Assembly: GCA_023386315.1 (NCBI GenBank) | Contig: JAEWJZ010000029.1 | Location: 62,001-126,000 of the forward strand | Origin: Bacillota bacterium | Lineage (GTDB): Bacteria; Bacillota; Clostridia; Lachnospirales; Lachnospiraceae | Direction of reading: 5' to 3' | DNA length: 64,000 nt | Part shown: in pieces, positions 36,229 through 45,893 of the stretch | Layout of the letters: every line of letters begins with the position of its first letter | How positions within the stretch are numbered: the stretch's first letter is position 1 | Position numbers and translations under genes: made by a program | Notes under the pieces: model-generated | Told to the model about the DNA's origin: nothing | Databases searched by the model: none | The model's input: only the letters and a program-made list of their open reading frames with translations

Positions 36229-36993
36229 ATGAAATTTAAAGTTGTTATAGTTATATCTATGTTTTTATTATTTGCATCAGGCTGTTCTAACAAAGATGAA
36301 TTAGATAGTCTTATGAAACCTCCAAAGTTATCAGCTTCACAGTCACAAATTTCAGAAATTATGGTTAAATTCATACCCAAAGACGCAAGATTAATTATCC
36401 CATCTTATGGTGAAAATCAAAAATCAATTGAATATATAGATATTGATGGTGATAAAAAACACGAAGCAATTATTTTTTTTAAAGAAGAAGGAAAGCAATC
36501 ATATGATTCTAAAATAGGATTTCTTATATTAAAACAAATAAAAGATAAGTGGAATAATGAAGCATATATAAGTGAATACGGTAATTCCATTGAATCGGTA
36601 ACTTTTAAAGATGTTGACGGGGACAGGAAATATGAAATTATTCTAGACTATAAGATGGAAGGGAGTTCTATTGAGAATATTGGTATTTACAAAGAGAATG
36701 AAAGTGATTTCAAAAAAATATTTTCAGCACCTTGTTCCAATTTCATTTTAGACGATTTAGATATGGATGGAACAATGGAATTGATAGTATTTAATGATGA
36801 AAAATGTACATTATACAAGGATGATAAGCAAGGATTAAGTGAAAAAGATGAGGCTGATTTTCTTGTTTTTGAAGGATGTTCTATAGTTGTACAGGCAGTT
36901 AATAAAAGCTCTAAAGCAATATTTATAAAATCAGAAAGTTTTTCTGAAGAGATTACGGTAAAAGATAATAAGCTGCAGATTATAGAAAACTAA
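36229..36993 (+). CDS. Lipoprotein with Asp-rich Ca-binding-like repeats
   Basis: 254 residues. Signal peptide ends at lipobox FASGC. Three DxDGDxxxE-type loops, DIDGDKKHEAI, DVDGDRKYEII and DLDMDGTMELI, are spaced about 50-60 residues apart as in VCBS/FG-GAP-like beta-propeller blades. Extracellular, likely Ca-dependent. It sits just before a two-component system and may be its sensor partner or target. Very AT-rich coding, unlike the first 35 kb. Confidence 0.75.
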   Translation: MKFKVVIVISMFLLFASGCSNKDELDSLMKPPKLSASQSQISEIMVKFIPKDARLIIPSYGENQKSIEYIDIDGDKKHEAIIFFKEEGKQSYDSKIGFLILKQIKDKWNNEAYISEYGNSIESVTFKDVDGDRKYEIILDYKMEGSSIENIGIYKENESDFKKIFSAPCSNFILDDLDMDGTMELIVFNDEKCTLYKDDKQGLSEKDEADFLVFEGCSIVVQAVNKSSKAIFIKSESFSEEITVKDNKLQIIEN

Positions 36994-37018
36994 AGGAAAT
37001 TAAAAAAAGGAGCAGATT

Positions 37019-37714
37019 ATGAAACGTGTATTAATTGTAGAGGATGAAGAAGATATAAGAGACTTCATAGTAATTAATTTAAAAAGAGCAGGATTTGAAG
37101 TAGTTGAAGCTGAAAGTGGAGAAGAGGCATTAGCCATTATACAAAATGAAAAAAAATTAGACATTATGCTTTTAGATATTATGCTTCCGGGAATTGATGG
37201 TTATAAAGTTTTAAAAAAAACTAGGGAAAATAATTCTTCAATCGGAATCATAATGCTTACGGCTAAAAGTCAAGAAATTGATAAAGTAACAGGACTCAGC
37301 TATGGAGCAGATGATTATATTGTTAAGCCTTTTAGTCCAATGGAGTTAATTGCCAGGATAGATGCTATTTTAAGAAGAATAAATAATGAAAACAATATAG
37401 AAAATAAAAAGATATTAACTTCGGGTATATTTAAACTAGATTTGGAGACTAGAAGATTTTTCAAAGAAGATAAAGAAATTGAGCTTACACAAACAGAATT
37501 TTTATTGATAGAACTTTTTTTGAAAAATGAAGGGAAAGTCTTAAGCAGAAATGAAATTCTAGATAGTGTTTGGGGCAGCGACTATTTTGGTAATATAAAA
37601 GTTGTAGATGTAAATATGAGAAGAGTAAGGCAAAAAGTAGAAAATGATTCTTCTTCACCGGAATGTATCAATACAGTAAGGGGCTTTGGTTATAAGTGGG
37701 GAAAAGATAAGTAA
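37019..37714 (+). CDS. OmpR/PhoB-family response regulator
   Basis: 231 residues. Receiver domain with acidic pocket EDEED, phospho-acceptor Asp53 in MLLDIMLPGIDG and Lys in IVKPFSPMEL; C-terminal winged helix with LTQTEFLLIELFLKNEG, VWGSDYFGNIKVVDVNMRR and NTVRGFGYKW. AAAAAAGGAGCAGATT precedes the ATG. The kinase gene starts 2 bases after its stop. Target genes are probably the flanking lipoproteins, by proximity. Confidence 0.92.
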   Translation: MKRVLIVEDEEDIRDFIVINLKRAGFEVVEAESGEEALAIIQNEKKLDIMLLDIMLPGIDGYKVLKKTRENNSSIGIIMLTAKSQEIDKVTGLSYGADDYIVKPFSPMELIARIDAILRRINNENNIENKKILTSGIFKLDLETRRFFKEDKEIELTQTEFLLIELFLKNEGKVLSRNEILDSVWGSDYFGNIKVVDVNMRRVRQKVENDSSSPECINTVRGFGYKWGKDK

Positions 37715-37716
37715 AG

Positions 37717-39138
37717 ATGAAAGGAATTAAAAAGAGATTATTCTTAAATTACTTAATCGGTGTTTGCTTAGTACTTTTTTCTGTTGAATTAATTTTTATG
37801 ATATCTATAAAAAATTATTATTATAAATCAGTAGAACAAAGTCTTAATGAAAAAGCTCAATCTTCAGCTACACTTTATAATCAATATTTAAACAAAAATT
37901 ATGCTAATCTTAGTGACTCATTAGCACCACTTGTTGAAAATAATACTGAACAGCAAAATATAGAAATTCAAATTATAGATAAAAAAGGCAATGTTCTTTT
38001 AAGCAGTGGAATAGTATCGGCTGAAAAAATACAAACGAATGATTTTCAGAAAGCACTTAAAGGTGAAGTATCAACTTGGACAGGTAATAACATTGAGACT
38101 AATGAAAAAGTTATGTCTGCATCAAGTGCAATTAAGGATTTAGATTCCAATACAATAGCAGTTATAAGAGTTGTTACATCTTTAGAAGATGTGAATAATC
38201 TTACTTTAAAGTATTTATTTTTATCAGTGACTTTATTAATTGTAATTTTAATTTGTATTTTTATATCAAGCGCTATTTTAAGTAAAACAATTATTGAACC
38301 TGTAAAAGAAGTTAATGATATAGCACGTAAGATGTCAAAAGGGCAATTTAATGAAAGGATAAACAAACATTATAATGATGAAATTGGAGAACTTTCAGAT
38401 ACTTTAAATTATATGGCTTCAGAAATTTTGAAAGCAGAGGAGACGAAAAATGATTTTATATCTTCTGTTTCCCATGAATTAAGGACTCCGCTTACAGCTA
38501 TAAAAGGGTGGGGAGAAACAATTATTACCGGAAGTTTTGAAGATAAAGAAGAAATTGAAAAAGGGTTAAAAGTAATATTAAGAGAAACGGATAGACTAAA
38601 AAGTATGGTAGATGAACTTTTAGACTTTTCAAAATTAGAAGGCAATAAGCTGGTTTTGAATAAGGAAAAAACTGATATAAAAGAAGAGATAGAAGAAATA
38701 TTGAGATTATATGATGGAAGGGCAAAAAAAGAAAGAATTTCTCTTCAGTCAAAATTTACAGAAAATATCCCAGAGCTTTCAGTAGACAGAAATAGATTTA
38801 AACAAGTAATTATTAATATTTTAGATAATGCTATGAAGTTTTCACCGAAAGATTCAAACATACTAATAAATGTTTCTACTTTAGAAAATGAGCTGATTAT
38901 TGAAATAATAGATAATGGCTATGGAATAGCTAAAGAAGATCTTCCGAAAATTAAGGATAAGTTTTTTAAAGGTAATTCAAAAAAATCCGGTAGTGGCATA
39001 GGTTTAGCTGTTTGTGATAAAATTATAAAATTGCATGGGGGCAGCTTAGAGCTTAAAAGTGAGTTAAATAAAGGAACTAATGTAATAATTAAATTGAGGA
39101 TAAATGAAATAGGTGAAAGAAAAAATTTTGTTACCTAA
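37717..39138 (+). CDS. Membrane sensor histidine kinase
   Basis: 473 residues: TM1 (about 10-32), extracellular sensor (33-165), TM2 (about 166-190), HAMP (191-240), HisKA with phospho-His253 in SSVSHELRTPLTAIKG, then HATPase with N-box NILDNAMKFSPKD, G1 IIDNGYGIAKED and G2 SGSGIGLAVCDKI. Partner of the preceding regulator. The signal is unknown. Confidence 0.92.
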   Translation: MKGIKKRLFLNYLIGVCLVLFSVELIFMISIKNYYYKSVEQSLNEKAQSSATLYNQYLNKNYANLSDSLAPLVENNTEQQNIEIQIIDKKGNVLLSSGIVSAEKIQTNDFQKALKGEVSTWTGNNIETNEKVMSASSAIKDLDSNTIAVIRVVTSLEDVNNLTLKYLFLSVTLLIVILICIFISSAILSKTIIEPVKEVNDIARKMSKGQFNERINKHYNDEIGELSDTLNYMASEILKAEETKNDFISSVSHELRTPLTAIKGWGETIITGSFEDKEEIEKGLKVILRETDRLKSMVDELLDFSKLEGNKLVLNKEKTDIKEEIEEILRLYDGRAKKERISLQSKFTENIPELSVDRNRFKQVIINILDNAMKFSPKDSNILINVSTLENELIIEIIDNGYGIAKEDLPKIKDKFFKGNSKKSGSGIGLAVCDKIIKLHGGSLELKSELNKGTNVIIKLRINEIGERKNFVT

Positions 39139-39251
39139 TTGTAACCATAAAGTATCCTAAATGTAATTAATAAGTTTAGAAAATTATGTATAATAATATT
39201 ACAAAGTGATTTCAAGTTGTTTTTATAAATAGGAAAGGAATGAATATTATC

Positions 39252-40346
39252 ATGAAAAGAAGAGTAATAACAATAGCTTTACTTTTAAGTTTGACGGCTA
39301 TTTTAGGAGGGTGTAATAAAAGTCAAAGTGTGGTAAATAATACAGAAAACACAAGCTCACCAGTTGAAACTACTGCTAAGGTAAGTACTAACGAAAACAA
39401 TTCTATTACACAAACTAAGAGTTCAACTGTTTTGACAATGACTGAATTATTAAATAAATTGCAAGGTGAATGGTATAATTTAAATGATGAAAATTCCATT
39501 AGTGAAAATGGTGTGCAGCGTTCGATAATGATTGAGAAGGAGGGAAATGATTATACACTAGTAGACATTTTCCCAGATACAGCTCTCTCATACAAAGTAA
39601 GTGGTATACAGTATCTTGGAAATAATAATTCCTATTTAATTACAACACATAATGGAGACGATCAGAATAATATTGGCTTTACATTTAATATAAGCGATGA
39701 TTTTAAAAGTATAAATATTACTTCTGATTGTGATACAAATGTTAAGTATGTTAAGGCCACTGATGAGATTAAACAATATGTACAAATGCTTCAATTAGTA
39801 GGAACTTATAAGGATGATCAAGATAAAGAATATGTTTTTAAAGATGGAGGTATTGCTGCATGGCCAAATGAAACATTTAAGTTCTCAGTTTCATTCATAG
39901 AAAAGATTTTTCCAAATTCATCACCTTCGAAAGAAGTATATAATTATATAATAGTAAATGATAATAATGGAAAAGAGACTATGAGATATCTTTATGAGAT
40001 TATTGGTAATAAACTTACTATATATAAAACAACACTAGATAAAGAAAATAACTATATAAAGGGTGCGCTGGTTGTAACTTTAACAAAGTCTAATGGAACA
40101 ACAGATTTAATTCAAAAGGCAATTGAAATTGTAGGTAAAAAATATAATGCAGTTGCAGACTATAAAGCTGAAAGTGGAGTTATGATTTACAAATCAGATA
40201 TAGGTGAAATTTCCATTGATTGCTCAGGTCCAGATAAAACAAATAAATATAAAGTTAGTATATTTAAAGAAAGTGCCAGTAGCTCAGATATCTTTAAGGA
40301 ATTCAATGTAGATGTTATAAGTGGAAGTGTTGAGGAGATTAAATAA
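39252..40346 (+). CDS. Lipoprotein of unknown function
   Basis: About 364 residues. Signal peptide MKRRVITIALLLSLTAIL with lipobox LGGC, then a Ser/Thr/Asn-rich linker and two beta-rich halves (LQGEWYNLNDENSI; LVGTYKDDQDKEYVFKDGG) that look like related lipocalin-like or DUF-type stress domains. An in-frame ATG lies four codons upstream, too close to the AGGAAAGG site. Downstream of the kinase, possibly in its regulon. Confidence 0.72.
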   Translation: MKRRVITIALLLSLTAILGGCNKSQSVVNNTENTSSPVETTAKVSTNENNSITQTKSSTVLTMTELLNKLQGEWYNLNDENSISENGVQRSIMIEKEGNDYTLVDIFPDTALSYKVSGIQYLGNNNSYLITTHNGDDQNNIGFTFNISDDFKSINITSDCDTNVKYVKATDEIKQYVQMLQLVGTYKDDQDKEYVFKDGGIAAWPNETFKFSVSFIEKIFPNSSPSKEVYNYIIVNDNNGKETMRYLYEIIGNKLTIYKTTLDKENNYIKGALVVTLTKSNGTTDLIQKAIEIVGKKYNAVADYKAESGVMIYKSDIGEISIDCSGPDKTNKYKVSIFKESASSSDIFKEFNVDVISGSVEEIK

Positions 40347-40803
40347 AGTTTTTTGTAGGATCATTGCAAGAGAATTATTGAAAGACCTATCAAGTACATT
40401 TACTTTCAAAATCGGCAACCGATTTTACGCCAACAAGAAGAAACCAGACCTATGGCTTGACCGGAACAGCGGGAATTACTATGATGAATTTAGTGAGAAT
40501 CCCTAAAACGATAATTCATCAGACGTTGTCTGTTAAATTAAGCAAGTACACCACAATAACAAATAAAAAATTAAATAATATATTCCAATCAGCCTGTTTT
40601 ATAGTATAATAAGTCCATACATTGCTATGTACTTACGATTCCTATAACGCAGGTTTTTTTATGAAAGGAGCCTGTCTATGGGAATGATTTAATTGCAAGG
40701 AACTGGGCACAGGAATTATGCAGAGAAAACATTCACAGGATTTTGTCGAAACAATTGACATTGGGTAATGAGAATTAGAAAGTCGAATAAATGGAGATAA
40801 AAT
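40347..40803 (+). other. Gene-poor stretch with possible gene remnants
   Basis: No credible full gene. A frame at 40321-40506 overlaps the lipoprotein end and reads YYDEFSENP at its close; another short frame near 40680-40780 reads NDLIARNWAQELCRENIHR. Both look like eroded fragments without starts. The segment ends in GGAGATAAAAT before the next gene. Confidence 0.4.
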
Positions 40804-41775
40804 ATGGATATTGAAAAATTCTATGCAAAGTGTTTTCAAGGAAATGTTCTTGAAGCCATTGATTATTTAAAGTCTTTTGAAAATAATAGTGAAGATATTC
40901 TTGAGTTAGAACGAATGTATATACATAGATTTGTAACTCAAGATGAGGTTCTTAAATTCGACTCAGAAGACCCTTGGATCCAAGAGGTTTTGAAATGTTA
41001 TTATAAATACTATATATCTGTATTGACAAATAATGATGTACAAGAATCCGAAAAGCAGCTGACTATTAGTTTAGCAAAGACTCTTATGATTAATGAAGGT
41101 ACAGATTTAGATGAAATCGAAACAAAATTGGAAAGTATATTTAGAGAAAAGGGTTATTTCTTTTTAGGCGGCAGAACAACACCTTATAGAGGTCCTTATA
41201 TCTGGAAAACAACAAATAAAGAAGACTTTCTTGTAGAATTACCATGTGGTAATCAAAAGTTAACGGTATTTTTTATTTCAGAGTTTCTAATGTTGAGTTG
41301 GTTACATTTTGCAACCTTTGGAAGACATCACGCAGGTGGATGGGCGAAAGAAGAAGGGATTTATTATGTTAATACTGACAATAAGGAAATAGATACACAA
41401 TCTGCTGATTTTCAGGTTTGGTTTCTAAAGCATGAAGCTCAGCATCTAAGTGATTATGCTAAGTATCCAAATTTGGAAGGAGCAGGTTTAGAATATCGAG
41501 CAAAACTTGTAGAGTTAATTTACTATCCTGATACATTTAAAAAATTAGAAACTTTTATTAATCAATCAAAAAATGATAAGTCCTTAGCACATCCATATGC
41601 AGCGTTCTTGATTATCAAAGGACTATCAAATGTATTTTTTGGTGAAGAATTTGTTGGAGATTTAGAAAAATGGAGAGCCTATGATTCAAGTTCAATTTCT
41701 AAGGAAGCGTTGAATTTATTTATGGAAAATGATCAAGCTTTATGTGGAGAAAACTATGAAACTGGAGTTGATTGA
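40804..41775 (+). CDS. Putative metallopeptidase-like protein with HEAQH motif
   Basis: 323 residues, no signal peptide. The central motif FLKHEAQHLSDY has the spacing of the zincin HExxH, but with Gln before the second His, followed 20-odd residues later by LEYRAKLVEL, where Glu could be the third ligand. The N-terminal 100 residues are helical and repeat-like. Aromatic-rich FATFGRHHAGGW precedes the motif. I do not recognise the family; protease activity is inferred from the motif alone. The ATG follows GGAGATAAAAT. Confidence 0.62.
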   Translation: MDIEKFYAKCFQGNVLEAIDYLKSFENNSEDILELERMYIHRFVTQDEVLKFDSEDPWIQEVLKCYYKYYISVLTNNDVQESEKQLTISLAKTLMINEGTDLDEIETKLESIFREKGYFFLGGRTTPYRGPYIWKTTNKEDFLVELPCGNQKLTVFFISEFLMLSWLHFATFGRHHAGGWAKEEGIYYVNTDNKEIDTQSADFQVWFLKHEAQHLSDYAKYPNLEGAGLEYRAKLVELIYYPDTFKKLETFINQSKNDKSLAHPYAAFLIIKGLSNVFFGEEFVGDLEKWRAYDSSSISKEALNLFMENDQALCGENYETGVD

Positions 41776-42066
41776 TAGAAATTTACAAGAACTTTCATTT
41801 TGATGATCCAAAGTCCAAATCAAGCAAGAGAAAAATTCCAATGAAACACAACTTAAAAATCTCCAGGTGCCACAGCTCTTTTTCTCAGTGATTTTACAGA
41901 GCGAACTAGTGAATTTTAATATGCTGAATTTACTAAAATTTACAACTGGACATACATACATAAAATGCGGGTTCTTCCCGTAATTTTATAAAACAGATGG
42001 TTAGGTATTGCTAACCCGAGGGCTGGCGGGAAAAATCAAGGATTAAACGAGAGGAGTATAGATATT

Positions 42067-42708
42067 ATGAATGAGATACAATATAAAAAACTGTCAGTAA
42101 AAGAATTTGATGAAGTTGCAGAAAAATTTGATGGAGACGATCCGAGTATTTACAATCTGTGTCGTAAGGACTATCCAGACATTTTGGCAGAGTTGGAAAA
42201 GGAACATTTTCAAGACATGCTGGATGCGGGGTGTGGAACGGGTGCTGTAATTGCATTGTTAAAAAAGAAATATCCAGAAAAGAATTATACAGGAATTGAT
42301 CTGTCTGGAAAAATGATCGAAGTAGCTAAGAAAAAGAAGCTGGATAAAGTGATCTTTGTGCAGGGAGATTGCGAAAACCTTCCTTTTGCCAAAGATACGT
42401 TTGATGTCATTACCTGTTCCATGAGCTTTCATCATTATCCAAATCCAGATCGGTTTTTCCAAAGTTGTAATAGGATATTAAAATCGGAAGGAAGACTGAT
42501 TCTTCGAGATATGACATCCTCAGAAATGCTGCTTTGGTTTATGAATCATATTGAAATTCCTTGCGTGAATAAATTGTTTCATAAGGGTGATGTACACCTT
42601 TATAACAAAAAAGAACTTATGCTATTATGCAAAAATGCGAATATGAAGCTGGAATTGTTTGAACAAAGACCGGGTATGAGACTTCATGCTGTCTGCAGAA
42701 AATCTTAG
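42067..42708 (+). CDS. Class I SAM-dependent methyltransferase
   Basis: 213 residues with a UbiE/Methyltransf_11 core: motif I MLDAGCGTGAVIALL, acidic motif ending YTGIDLSGKMI, DVITCSMSFHHYPNPDRFF (motif IV/post region) and LKSEGRLILRDM. Substrate unknown; small molecules are usual. GAGAGGAGTATAGATATT precedes the ATG. A lone accessory gene between mobile remnants. Confidence 0.82.
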   Translation: MNEIQYKKLSVKEFDEVAEKFDGDDPSIYNLCRKDYPDILAELEKEHFQDMLDAGCGTGAVIALLKKKYPEKNYTGIDLSGKMIEVAKKKKLDKVIFVQGDCENLPFAKDTFDVITCSMSFHHYPNPDRFFQSCNRILKSEGRLILRDMTSSEMLLWFMNHIEIPCVNKLFHKGDVHLYNKKELMLLCKNANMKLELFEQRPGMRLHAVCRKS

Positions 42709-42972
42709 CCTGATTGGAATGGAACTTATCCACAGTGAAATAGTATATATGCCCCCAAAGCTGGAGAGTATCGAATACATGGCAACTACGTATTCATTGC
42801 CCAGAGTGCAAGGACACGGAGGAACCATAGTTTATAAAAGATAATGTAATATCTGCATTGATTCCCGGAAGTTTTGATTCAGAATCCCTGTTACTTTCTT
42901 GGGGAACTGCAAAAACGCAGGTTCCTTATGATTGACGAGATTTCAATCCAGGTATTAAAAGAAGAGACTCGA
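42709..42972 (+). other. Degraded sequence before the IS30-like region
   Basis: Short open fragments, including one ending GGTIVYKR near 42840 and one from 42928 reading MIDEISIQVLKEET, run into repeat copy A. They have no complete gene structure and look like scars of earlier insertions. Confidence 0.35.
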
Positions 42973-43110
42973 CGACAGTGTGCCGCAACATATTTACCTA
43001 ATACACCATATATCAGGGGTGAATTCTCCGTTTACAAATTTAACGAGAGGGAGTTGACCTCCCATTGCCTGTCTGTTTTTATATCATACACCGAAAAAAG
43101 AGATTAAAGT
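42973..43110 (+). repeat. Direct repeat copy A (left of the IS30-like pseudogene)
   Basis: About 135 bases beginning CGACAGTG and running through ACCTAATACACCATATATCA and CATACACCGAAAAAAGAGAT, nearly identical to copy B at 44530-44664. It is followed by one or two units of the TTACAAA repeat family and by an inverted unit (TTGTAAATCGAAATGCAACC, 43185-43204). It probably marks the right end of an earlier, lost copy of the same element. Confidence 0.75.
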
Positions 43111-43361
43111 TGCATCTCGATTTACAAAACTGCGTCTCGCTCTGCAATTAAGTACAATTAAGTAATTTCGATTATAAACCTAAATTGTAAATCGAAATGC
43201 AACCAGATCGATCTACGCTCCTTATTGTTTTATTGAAATTTATATATTCACCAGGAGGTTGCATCCTGGCTTACAAAGACTGTTACCTATTCAAAGGTAA
43301 TAGCCTTTTTTTCTTGTTTAATGTTATCCTCTTTATGTTGGCGGCGGATAAGGAGGACGCC

Positions 43362-44523
43362 ATGTCTAAATTTTTTACTTATGAAAACAGACTTCATCTT
43401 CAAAAGGGGCTGAAGGATAGTCTTTCAATTAAAGCGAATAGCAGCATCCCTTAATAAGAATCCAACTACTGTATCTCGTGAAATAAAGAAATATTCCTCT
43501 GAGGTGGCTACTGGTTATCCCGGATACCCATTTAACGAATGCAAAAACAGATTTAACTGCAGAAAAAAGAATATCTGTGGTAAGGAATGCACTCGTAAGT
43601 CTGCTCTTTATTGTAAGATTTGTCCTGGTTGTAATGAGCATTGCCCCGAGTTTGTTCAAGAAATCTGTATAGCTCGTTTTAGACCACCTTATGTCTGTAA
43701 TAGTTGTGATACCATTGGAAAGTGCTCTTTGATGAAGACTATTTATGATGCAGAGCACGCTCACTTCAAAGCTCATAATGTAATCTCTGAATCCAGGAGC
43801 GGACTTTGTGTTTCTGAGGAAGAGATTGCCAGGTTAAATGCCGTCATCAGCCCATTGGTAAATCAGGGGCAGTCAATCCATCAGATTTACATCAATCATG
43901 AGAATAAACTGATTTGTAGTGAAAAGACCATTTACAACTACATCGATGCCTGTCTCTTTGATGTAAGAAACATCGACCTTCCTCGCAAGGTGAAATTTCG
44001 TGAGCGCTATAAGAAACCTGAATTCAAGGTTGATAAGGGGTGCCGTATAGGCCGCAATTATCAGGAATACCAAAAGTTTAAGGAAAAGAATCCTGATCTT
44101 GCGGAGGTTCAGATGGATTCATTTGACGAGGTCTTCCCATACATATTGACCGACAACGGGAGCGAGTTTTCTAATCCAAAAGCCATTGAGTATCGTGATT
44201 ATGTAAAAACAGGTGGAACAATGCATCGAACAAATATCTTTTATTGTGATGCAGGATGCCCTTATCAGAAGGGTGCCTGTGAAGTGAATCATGAACTGAT
44301 CAGAAGAGTTATTCCTAAAGAGACCAACATGGATAATCTTACGCAGCAAGATATCTTTTTAATGATGAATCATGTCAATTCTTATAAAAGAAAAAAACTG
44401 AACAATCGTAGTCCATACGAAACATTCAGCTTTCTTCATGGAGAAGATGTGCTGGGAGCACTTGGATGTCGACCGGTTGCCGCCAAAGACATCATGTTAA
44501 AGCCAGCTCTTCTCAAAAAATAA
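43362..44523 (+). pseudogene. IS30-family transposase, frameshifted and internally deleted
   Basis: It starts MSKFFTYENRLHLQKGLKDS, then a +1 frameshift near 43433 (an extra A in TTAAAGCG) breaks the HTH that continues as ASLNKNPTTVSREIKKY in the next frame. A zinc-like Cys cluster (NICGKECTRKSALYCKICPG) follows. After EVQMDS, the first catalytic Asp, the protein jumps straight to FPYILTDNGSEFSNPKAIE, losing roughly 60 residues of the DDE core usually found between. NNRSPYETFSFL ends it. It cannot be active. Confidence 0.85.
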
Positions 44524-44529
44524 GATAAA

Positions 44530-44664
44530 CGACAGTGCCGCCAACATCTTTACCTAATACACCACATATCAGGGGTGGATTCTCCGTTTACAAATTTAAA
44601 CGAGAGGGAGTTGATCTCCGTTTGGCCTGTCTGTTTTTATATCATACACCGAAAAAAGAGATTT
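44530..44664 (+). repeat. Direct repeat copy B (right of the IS30-like pseudogene)
   Basis: Begins CGACAGTGCCGCC seven bases after the transposase stop and matches copy A with few mismatches. Since it adjoins the transposase 3' end, this is the normal right flank of the element, and copy A is the extra one. Confidence 0.75.
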
Positions 44665-44669
44665 GAACA

Positions 44670-44832
44670 GGTTGCATTTCGCTTACAAAAACTGCACCTC
44701 GATTACAAAGGTGGCATTTGGGTTACAAAAACTGCGTTTCGCTTACAAATATTTGCTTGTCAATTTACAAAGTTGCATCTCGCTTTACAAAACTGCGTCT
44801 CGCTCTACAATTAAGTTATTTCGATTATAAAA
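44670..44832 (+). repeat. Array of ~20-bp degenerate repeats (TGCRTYTCGNTTACAAA)
   Basis: About seven or eight head-to-tail units: TTGCATTTCGCTTACAAAAA, CTGCACCTCGATTACAAAGG, TGGCATTTGGGTTACAAAAA, CTGCGTTTCGCTTACAAATA and so on. The same units occur singly at 43109-43160, inverted at 43185-43204 and at 43258-43282. They resemble repeated transposase-binding sites at an element end. A 79-codon frame through them is an artefact of the repeat. Confidence 0.75.
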
Positions 44833-44935
44833 AATGTACCAACATATATTATACAACGAAAAATAATAAATATTTATTGATAATCGATAAAATTTATGCT
44901 ATTCTATACAAATAAATATAAGTGAGGTGTATTTT

Positions 44936-45412
44936 ATGAAACGATGTTCAACAATATTTTTAAAGATATCTGTTATTATTATTGGAATGCCTGTGCTTGC
45001 TTTATGCATTTATGGATTTTCCTGGTTAGCACATAACCCAGTAAATCCGGATTATGTTCTTATATTATATCCCATTGTAATAGGCATGTATGTATCAACA
45101 ATACCGTTTTGTTTTGCATTATTTAAGGCGTATAAACTATTATGTTATATTGACAAGAACAAAGCTTTCTCACAATCTTCTGTTAATACATTAATATTTA
45201 TTAAATATTGTGCAACTATAATAAGTCTTTTATATCTGATAATAATGCCATTTGTTTATCTCTTAGCTGATAAGGACGATGCCCCAGGCCTCATAATCTG
45301 TGGAATGGTTTTTATCTTTGCATCAATGGTGATTGTTTTCTTTGTGGCAGTTCTTCAAAGACTTTTACAAGATGCTATTGATATTAAAATGGAAAATGAT
45401 TTAACGGTGTGA
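44936..45412 (+). CDS. DUF2975-type membrane protein
   Basis: 158 residues with four hydrophobic segments (about 8-30, 42-65, 85-110, 118-142) and the pattern CYIDKNKAFSQSSVNTLIFI typical of DUF2975 proteins. These are regularly encoded beside a small Cro/CI-type regulator, as here. The ATG at 44936 has GTGAGGTG upstream; one in-frame start lies three codons earlier. Function unknown. Confidence 0.8.
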   Translation: MKRCSTIFLKISVIIIGMPVLALCIYGFSWLAHNPVNPDYVLILYPIVIGMYVSTIPFCFALFKAYKLLCYIDKNKAFSQSSVNTLIFIKYCATIISLLYLIIMPFVYLLADKDDAPGLIICGMVFIFASMVIVFFVAVLQRLLQDAIDIKMENDLTV

Positions 45413-45422
45413 GGAGAATATC

Positions 45423-45644
45423 ATGGCAATTATTATTAATATTGACGTAATGTTGGCTAAAAGAAAGATGAGTGTAACAGAACTTACAGAGAAGGTTGGA
45501 ATAACGATGGCAAATCTGTCTATTTTAAAAAATGGAAAGGCAAAAGCTATTAGGTTTTCAACTTTAGAGGCAATATGTATAGCTTTGGATTGCCAACCCG
45601 GTGATATTATGGAATATAGAGGTAATAAAGATATCCCCAAATAA
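45423..45644 (+). CDS. Small Cro/CI-type helix-turn-helix regulator
   Basis: 73 residues that are essentially one HTH_26/XRE domain: NIDVMLAKRKMSVTELTEKV, GITMANLSILKNGKAKAIRF, TLEAICIALDCQPGDIMEY. YozG-like. It starts 10 bases after the DUF2975 gene and probably autoregulates the pair. Confidence 0.88.
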   Translation: MAIIINIDVMLAKRKMSVTELTEKVGITMANLSILKNGKAKAIRFSTLEAICIALDCQPGDIMEYRGNKDIPK

Positions 45645-45893
45645 AAGATTCTCTTATTTGTGTAAATAAAACTCTCGTTTATCAGACATTTGAAGGAGAA
45701 GAATTTGGACAATACACTGGATGTTTCAGATGCTACTATCCATGAATGATTTGAAAAATTCCAAGAGTCAGATAGAGAAAGATAACATTGTTTATTTGCC
45801 TGAAATTACAAACGCATACTCCTCCTATACCTAAAAACATATCTGTTTAAATTGAAAAGGTCACAGAAAAAATTCCGTATCGATAGGCGAGTC

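Noticed and set aside
44575..44814. 79-codon open frame over the TTACAAA array
   Set aside because: The protein pattern merely reflects the DNA repeat (recurring FRLQ/LHL phrases).
44670..44832. Possible CRISPR array
   Set aside because: Units are ~20 bp, degenerate and directly adjoining without unique spacers, and no cas genes are near.
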